In this document: positions 60,120 to 64,000 of the stretch, one piece after another
Numbering within the stretch: the first letter of the stretch is position 1
How the letters are laid out: each line of letters opens with the position of its first letter
DNA from: Hofstenia miamia
Taxonomy: Eukaryota > Xenacoelomorpha > Acoela
Assembly (NCBI GenBank): GCA_004352715.1
Contig: SCFE01000111.1
Coordinates: forward strand, 1,387,999 to 1,451,998
DNA length: 64,000 bases
Reading direction: 5' to 3'
Program-made: the position numbers and the translations under genes
The notes under the pieces: generated by a model
What the model saw: the letters and a program-made list of their open reading frames with translations, nothing else
What the model was told of the DNA's origin: nothing
The model's database searches: none

Positions 60120-61119
60120 NNNNNNNNNNNNNNNNNNNNNNNNNNNNNNNNNNNNNNNNNNNNNNNNNNNNNNNNNNNNNNNNNNNNNNNNNNNNNNNNN
60201 NNNNNNNNNNNNNNNNNNNNNNNNNNNNNNNNNNNNNNNNNNNNNNNNNNNNNNNNNNNNNNNNNNNNNNNNNNNNNNNNNNNNNNNNNNNNNNNNNNNN
60301 NNNNNNNNNNNNNNNNNNNNNNNNNNNNNNNNNNNNNNNNNNNNNNNNNNNNNNNNNNNNNNNNNNNNNNNNNNNNNNNNNNNNNNNNNNNNNNNNNNNN
60401 NNNNNNNNNNNNNNNNNNNNNNNNNNNNNNNNNNNNNNNNNNNNNNNNNNNNNNNNNNNNNNNNNNNNNNNNNNNNNNNNNNNNNNNNNNNNNNNNNNNN
60501 NNNNNNNNNNNNNNNNNNNNNNNNNNNNNNNNNNNNNNNNNNNNNNNNNNNNNNNNNNNNNNNNNNNNNNNNNNNNNNNNNNNNNNNNNNNNNNNNNNNN
60601 NNNNNNNNNNNNNNNNNNNNNNNNNNNNNNNNNNNNNNNNNNNNNNNNNNNNNNNNNNNNNNNNNNNNNNNNNNNNNNNNNNNNNNNNNNNNNNNNNNNN
60701 NNNNNNNNNNNNNNNNNNNNNNNNNNNNNNNNNNNNNNNNNNNNNNNNNNNNNNNNNNNNNNNNNNNNNNNNNNNNNNNNNNNNNNNNNNNNNNNNNNNN
60801 NNNNNNNNNNNNNNNNNNNNNNNNNNNNNNNNNNNNNNNNNNNNNNNNNNNNNNNNNNNNNNNNNNNNNNNNNNNNNNNNNNNNNNNNNNNNNNNNNNNN
60901 NNNNNNNNNNNNNNNNNNNNNNNNNNNNNNNNNNNNNNNNNNNNNNNNNNNNNNNNNNNNNNNNNNNNNNNNNNNNNNNNNNNNNNNNNNNNNNNNNNNN
61001 NNNNNNNNNNNNNNNNNNNNNNNNNNNNNNNNNNNNNNNNNNNNNNNNNNNNNNNNNNNNNNNNNNNNNNNNNNNNNNNNNNNNNNNNNNNNNNNNNNNN
61101 NNNNNNNNNNNNNNNNNNN
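60120..61119. other. Assembly gap of exactly 1000 N
   Basis: Placeholder length. The right edge is (TA)n. The 5' part of the Gypsy element presumably lies here. Confidence 0.99.
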
Positions 61120-61378
61120 TATATATATATATTGTAATGCTATGTGGAGTTAATAACTCAATAATATTTTACTTTTTGTATAAAATGCTTAGAAACATTT
61201 TAAGAATGTTTATGACGTCTAAGCTAAGCAAATCCAACTGAAATTTGATCCTTTTCCCTTTTAACTGAAAATTTATTTCTTGGATTGAAAAAATTAAATG
61301 GAACACTAGCTGCTGCATAATTCATTTATTCTGAAACAAAAACCTATTTGCATTTTTGCACCCAACCGCAGTTTTGCA
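61120..61378 (+). other. (TA)n then probable LINE 5' region
   Basis: A short TA run (61120-61132), then AT-rich sequence leading to the LINE ORF1 start. It could include the LINE 5' untranslated region. Confidence 0.4.
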
Positions 61379-62326
61379 ATGTTTACAAGCTATACCAATA
61401 TTAAGCACAAACATCTAAGATCTCTCCGAGGACAGTCAGTTATCAAGACAACATTTGTAGACAAATACCGACTGATGTTAAGCAATCAACAATTAATAAT
61501 CTGCAAGACATGCAATGATGAAATTACAAATAAATCTGTAATGTTCTTATGTTCAAAATGCAACATAGCACTTCACTTTAATGAGAATTGTACTGGAATT
61601 TCTTCAAAAGCCTGTAAATCTCTTATACAATATCGTAAACATTTTCTTTTATTTTGTACTAACTGTGTTGAAAATAAAATGGTAAATGAATGCGCCTCAT
61701 TGATATCAAAACCACTCTCTATAGACATTGCAAGACTTTCTGAAGTGAGTTTAAAGTTATTTAATGACTTCAATGAAACACTGAAAGAACAACGCAAGTT
61801 AATACATGATTCAGAATCTATGTTAAAACGATATCTTAATAATTCCATTGCTTCCTCCCCTTCATCCATTGTAAATACATCCTCTACCCCTGCATTTAAA
61901 GACAGTATATACCGTCAGCGAATAAAACTTATTGGCATTGATGAATCAAATGAACGCCTTTCTGACGCACAACTAACTCATGATATTACCAAAACAAACG
62001 AAGTCTTGTTTTTCCTCAATGGTAAAGAAGTTGAAATTTTCAACCTTTTTCGAGTTGGTCGAAAAAAAGCGAATTCTACACGGGTCTTAATTGTTGATTT
62101 AGGAAATGAATGGACTAAAAGGCTAATTCTATCTAAATGCTATAAGTTAAAAGGATCACAATTCAACATTATTATCCGTCCTGAGTTAAGTCCTTCTGAT
62201 CGGGAAATTGAAAAAAAAATATTGAAAAAACGGCATGATATGATCAATATTAATGGTATTCCAAAGTCTGAACTAAAAATCCGAAATCTAAAGCTTTATC
62301 ATGGTCTTTCTGAGGTGTCCTTTTGA
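61379..62326 (+). CDS. LINE ORF1 protein with PHD-type zinc finger
   Basis: Intact 315-residue protein from ATG 61379 (in reading order MFTSYTNIKHKHLRSLRGQS). LINE ORF1 proteins bind the element RNA and chaperone retrotransposition. A C4HC3 PHD-like finger is visible: C42-x2-C45, C58-x2-C61, H66, C71, C93-x2-C96. A possible coiled stretch follows at about 115-155, then an RRM-like/ORF1-core segment from about 178 (QRIKLIGIDESNERL, EIFNLFRVGRKK, RVLIVDLG, IIIRPELSPSDRE). A PHD finger in ORF1 is common in CR1-like LINEs. It is followed within about 100 bp by the start of an endonuclease, the normal ORF1-ORF2 order. Whether it belongs to the same family as the RT copies at 48 and 63.5 kb is inferred, not shown. 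Confidence 0.88.
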   Translation: MFTSYTNIKHKHLRSLRGQSVIKTTFVDKYRLMLSNQQLIICKTCNDEITNKSVMFLCSKCNIALHFNENCTGISSKACKSLIQYRKHFLLFCTNCVENKMVNECASLISKPLSIDIARLSEVSLKLFNDFNETLKEQRKLIHDSESMLKRYLNNSIASSPSSIVNTSSTPAFKDSIYRQRIKLIGIDESNERLSDAQLTHDITKTNEVLFFLNGKEVEIFNLFRVGRKKANSTRVLIVDLGNEWTKRLILSKCYKLKGSQFNIIIRPELSPSDREIEKKILKKRHDMININGIPKSELKIRNLKLYHGLSEVSF

Positions 62327-62438
62327 CTAGATCTATCAAATAACAACAAAGACTTTTTACATCCCCAATGTTCTAATATTGCTTCAACTAGTTCATCTCT
62401 TTTTACATGTAATCATAAACTTTCGATTCTATGTTTAA
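62327..62438 (+). CDS. Start of LINE ORF2 (apurinic endonuclease domain), cut by a gap
   Basis: A + strand frame (from about 62331) reads DLSNNNKDFLHP ... NHKLSILCLN up to the gap at 62439. KLSILCLN corresponds to the first strand of the APE-type endonuclease of LINEs (consensus ..I...N..SL). No ATG is visible at its start, so initiation may be by re-start or frameshift from ORF1. The ORF2 body is lost in the gap. Confidence 0.65.
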
Positions 62439-63351
62439 NNNNNNNNNNNNNNNNNNNNNNNNNNNNNNNNNNNNNNNNNNNNNNNNNNNNNNNNNNNNNN
62501 NNNNNNNNNNNNNNNNNNNNNNNNNNNNNNNNNNNNNNNNNNNNNNNNNNNNNNNNNNNNNNNNNNNNNNNNNNNNNNNNNNNNNNNNNNNNNNNNNNNN
62601 NNNNNNNNNNNNNNNNNNNNNNNNNNNNNNNNNNNNNNNNNNNNNNNNNNNNNNNNNNNNNNNNNNNNNNNNNNNNNNNNNNNNNNNNNNNNNNNNNNNN
62701 NNNNNNNNNNNNNNNNNNNNNNNNNNNNNNNNNNNNNNNNNNNNNNNNNNNNNNNNNNNNNNNNNNNNNNNNNNNNNNNNNNNNNNNNNNNNNNNNNNNN
62801 NNNNNNNNNNNNNNNNNNNNNNNNNNNNNNNNNNNNNNNNNNNNNNNNNNNNNNNNNNNNNNNNNNNNNNNNNNNNNNNNNNNNNNNNNNNNNNNNNNNN
62901 NNNNNNNNNNNNNNNNNNNNNNNNNNNNNNNNNNNNNNNNNNNNNNNNNNNNNNNNNNNNNNNNNNNNNNNNNNNNNNNNNNNNNNNNNNNNNNNNNNNN
63001 NNNNNNNNNNNNNNNNNNNNNNNNNNNNNNNNNNNNNNNNNNNNNNNNNNNNNNNNNNNNNNNNNNNNNNNNNNNNNNNNNNNNNNNNNNNNNNNNNNNN
63101 NNNNNNNNNNNNNNNNNNNNNNNNNNNNNNNNNNNNNNNNNNNNNNNNNNNNNNNNNNNNNNNNNNNNNNNNNNNNNNNNNNNNNNNNNNNNNNNNNNNN
63201 NNNNNNNNNNNNNNNNNNNNNNNNNNNNNNNNNNNNNNNNNNNNNNNNNNNNNNNNNNNNNNNNNNNNNNNNNNNNNNNNNNNNNNNNNNNNNNNNNNNN
63301 NNNNNNNNNNNNNNNNNNNNNNNNNNNNNNNNNNNNNNNNNNNNNNNNNNN
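62439..63351. other. Assembly gap of 913 N
   Basis: Too short to hold the rest of ORF2 up to the RT seen at 63485 (about 1.3 kb or more expected), and the sequence just after it is not LINE-like. Confidence 0.99.
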
Positions 63352-63484
63352 TACGTGGCTATAACAAATTAGTATATTTTAGATTATATGGGTGCCTAGG
63401 AAGTGCAAAAGTATGCATTGTAAAGTGTAAATATTCAAAATAATATGACTTGTGAAAAGAACCAACCATTTTACATGTCTCTAA
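63352..63484. other. Unique AT-rich spacer before a LINE fragment
   Basis: Unrelated to the LINE sequence at 48 kb; the match begins abruptly at 63485. It probably marks the pre-insertion site of a 5'-truncated copy. Confidence 0.6.
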
Positions 63485-64000
63485 ACTACTGTTTGAAAAA
63501 TTACTTTTTGATCAACTTTACAGTTTTGTACGCTACAAACTTAATAAGCAGCAATTTGGTTTCATTAAGGGTCGCTCTACAGTCACCCAACTCCTATTAT
63601 TCTTAGATGGTATATACAAATTATATGAAGAGTCTCAGTTTTCTTACGTGCTTCACTTAGATTTTCGCAAAGCATTCGACTCAGTCCCACATGGACTTCT
63701 AATACATAAGTTATTCAATTTCGGTATTGGTGGGAAAATTCTTAAAATCCTTGCTTCTTACCTGACAAATCGAGTTCAATGTGTTAGTATAAATTCTTGT
63801 CGATCCAGTTGGTTACCTGTTACCAGTGGTGTGCCTCAAGGCTCAGTGTTGGGACCATTATTATTCCTCATATTTATAAATGACATTCCTTCTTATTGTC
63901 TTAATTGCACCCCATACTTATTCGTTGATGATCTAAAAATTTTTTCTCCATCTTTACACTACATTGAAGATGACTACTCTTCCCTCGTAGTTTGGTCAAA
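63485..64000 (+). mobile_element. Second CR1-like LINE copy, RT domain, runs off the window
   Basis: Matches 48505-49020 at a constant offset of 14980 with four mismatches in 516 bp and no indel (about 99.2% identity). The frame is open and includes [25 protein letters not shown] and FVDD. One difference changes the residue pair in KILKILFSYL to ILASYL. The sharp left border suggests 5' truncation on insertion. Confidence 0.93.

Noticed and set aside
1-64000. CRISPR arrays, bacterial operons, tRNA and rRNA genes
   Set aside because: Regularly spaced repeats, bacterial-type gene clusters and recognisable tRNA or rRNA sequences were not seen; the context is an animal genome. A covariance-model scan was not possible.

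Overview
The window looks like an intron-rich, gene-poor, strongly AT-rich stretch (about 30% G+C by eye) of an invertebrate animal genome. Evidence is spliced exons with GT..AG borders, introns of 8 to 25 kb, dense (TA)n microsatellites, and a mix of CR1/Jockey-like LINEs, Penelope-like elements, Tc1/mariner transposons and one Ty3/Gypsy element. I cannot name the species. Nothing looks bacterial. Eight N gaps and two single-N joins break the sequence, and both single-N joins sit between near-identical duplicated blocks that look like assembly artefacts.

Host genes, all on the + strand: (1) an immunoglobulin-like extracellular protein gene, seen as exons at 5148-5309, 30695-30868 and 38778-38966, with a probable further exon at 52162-52307. 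All are phase 1 and are spread over about 47 kb. It resembles the FAM187 type of Ig protein, at low confidence. (2) A WD40-repeat protein gene with exons at 52930-53038, 55341-55462, 55937-56110 and 57926-58011, whose reading frames join exactly across the introns. A candidate exon at 52621-52758 lies between the two sets and could belong to either. Because it is phase 1 at both ends, one transcript joining the Ig and WD40 exons cannot be excluded.

Mobile DNA by position: Penelope remnant with inverted hammerhead-like repeats (6727-7380); short-repeat clusters of a possible DNA transposon (10.3-11.9 kb); Penelope-like element on the minus strand (about 15.34-17.08 kb); decayed LINE, minus (about 21.15-21.80 kb); decayed Tc1-like fragment, minus (about 32.9-33.3 kb); complete but frameshifted Tc1 element with TA target duplication (35136-36455); short mariner derivative (38100-38657); decayed LINEs (43.4-45.1 kb minus; 45.36-45.64 kb plus); THAP zinc-finger pseudogene (46868-47107); CR1-like LINE with an open RT frame (48164-49902); TIR element (51250-52121); mariner deletion derivative (53399-54053) inside a WD40-gene intron; Ty3/Gypsy, minus (about 58.5-60.1 kb); LINE ORF1 plus the start of ORF2 (61379-62438); and a second CR1-like RT copy (63485-64000) about 99% identical to the 48 kb copy.

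I found no clearly new multi-gene system. The best leads are the Ig/WD40 gene architecture, hammerhead-ribozyme-like cores at the ends of both Penelope elements, and evidence that one LINE family was active recently.
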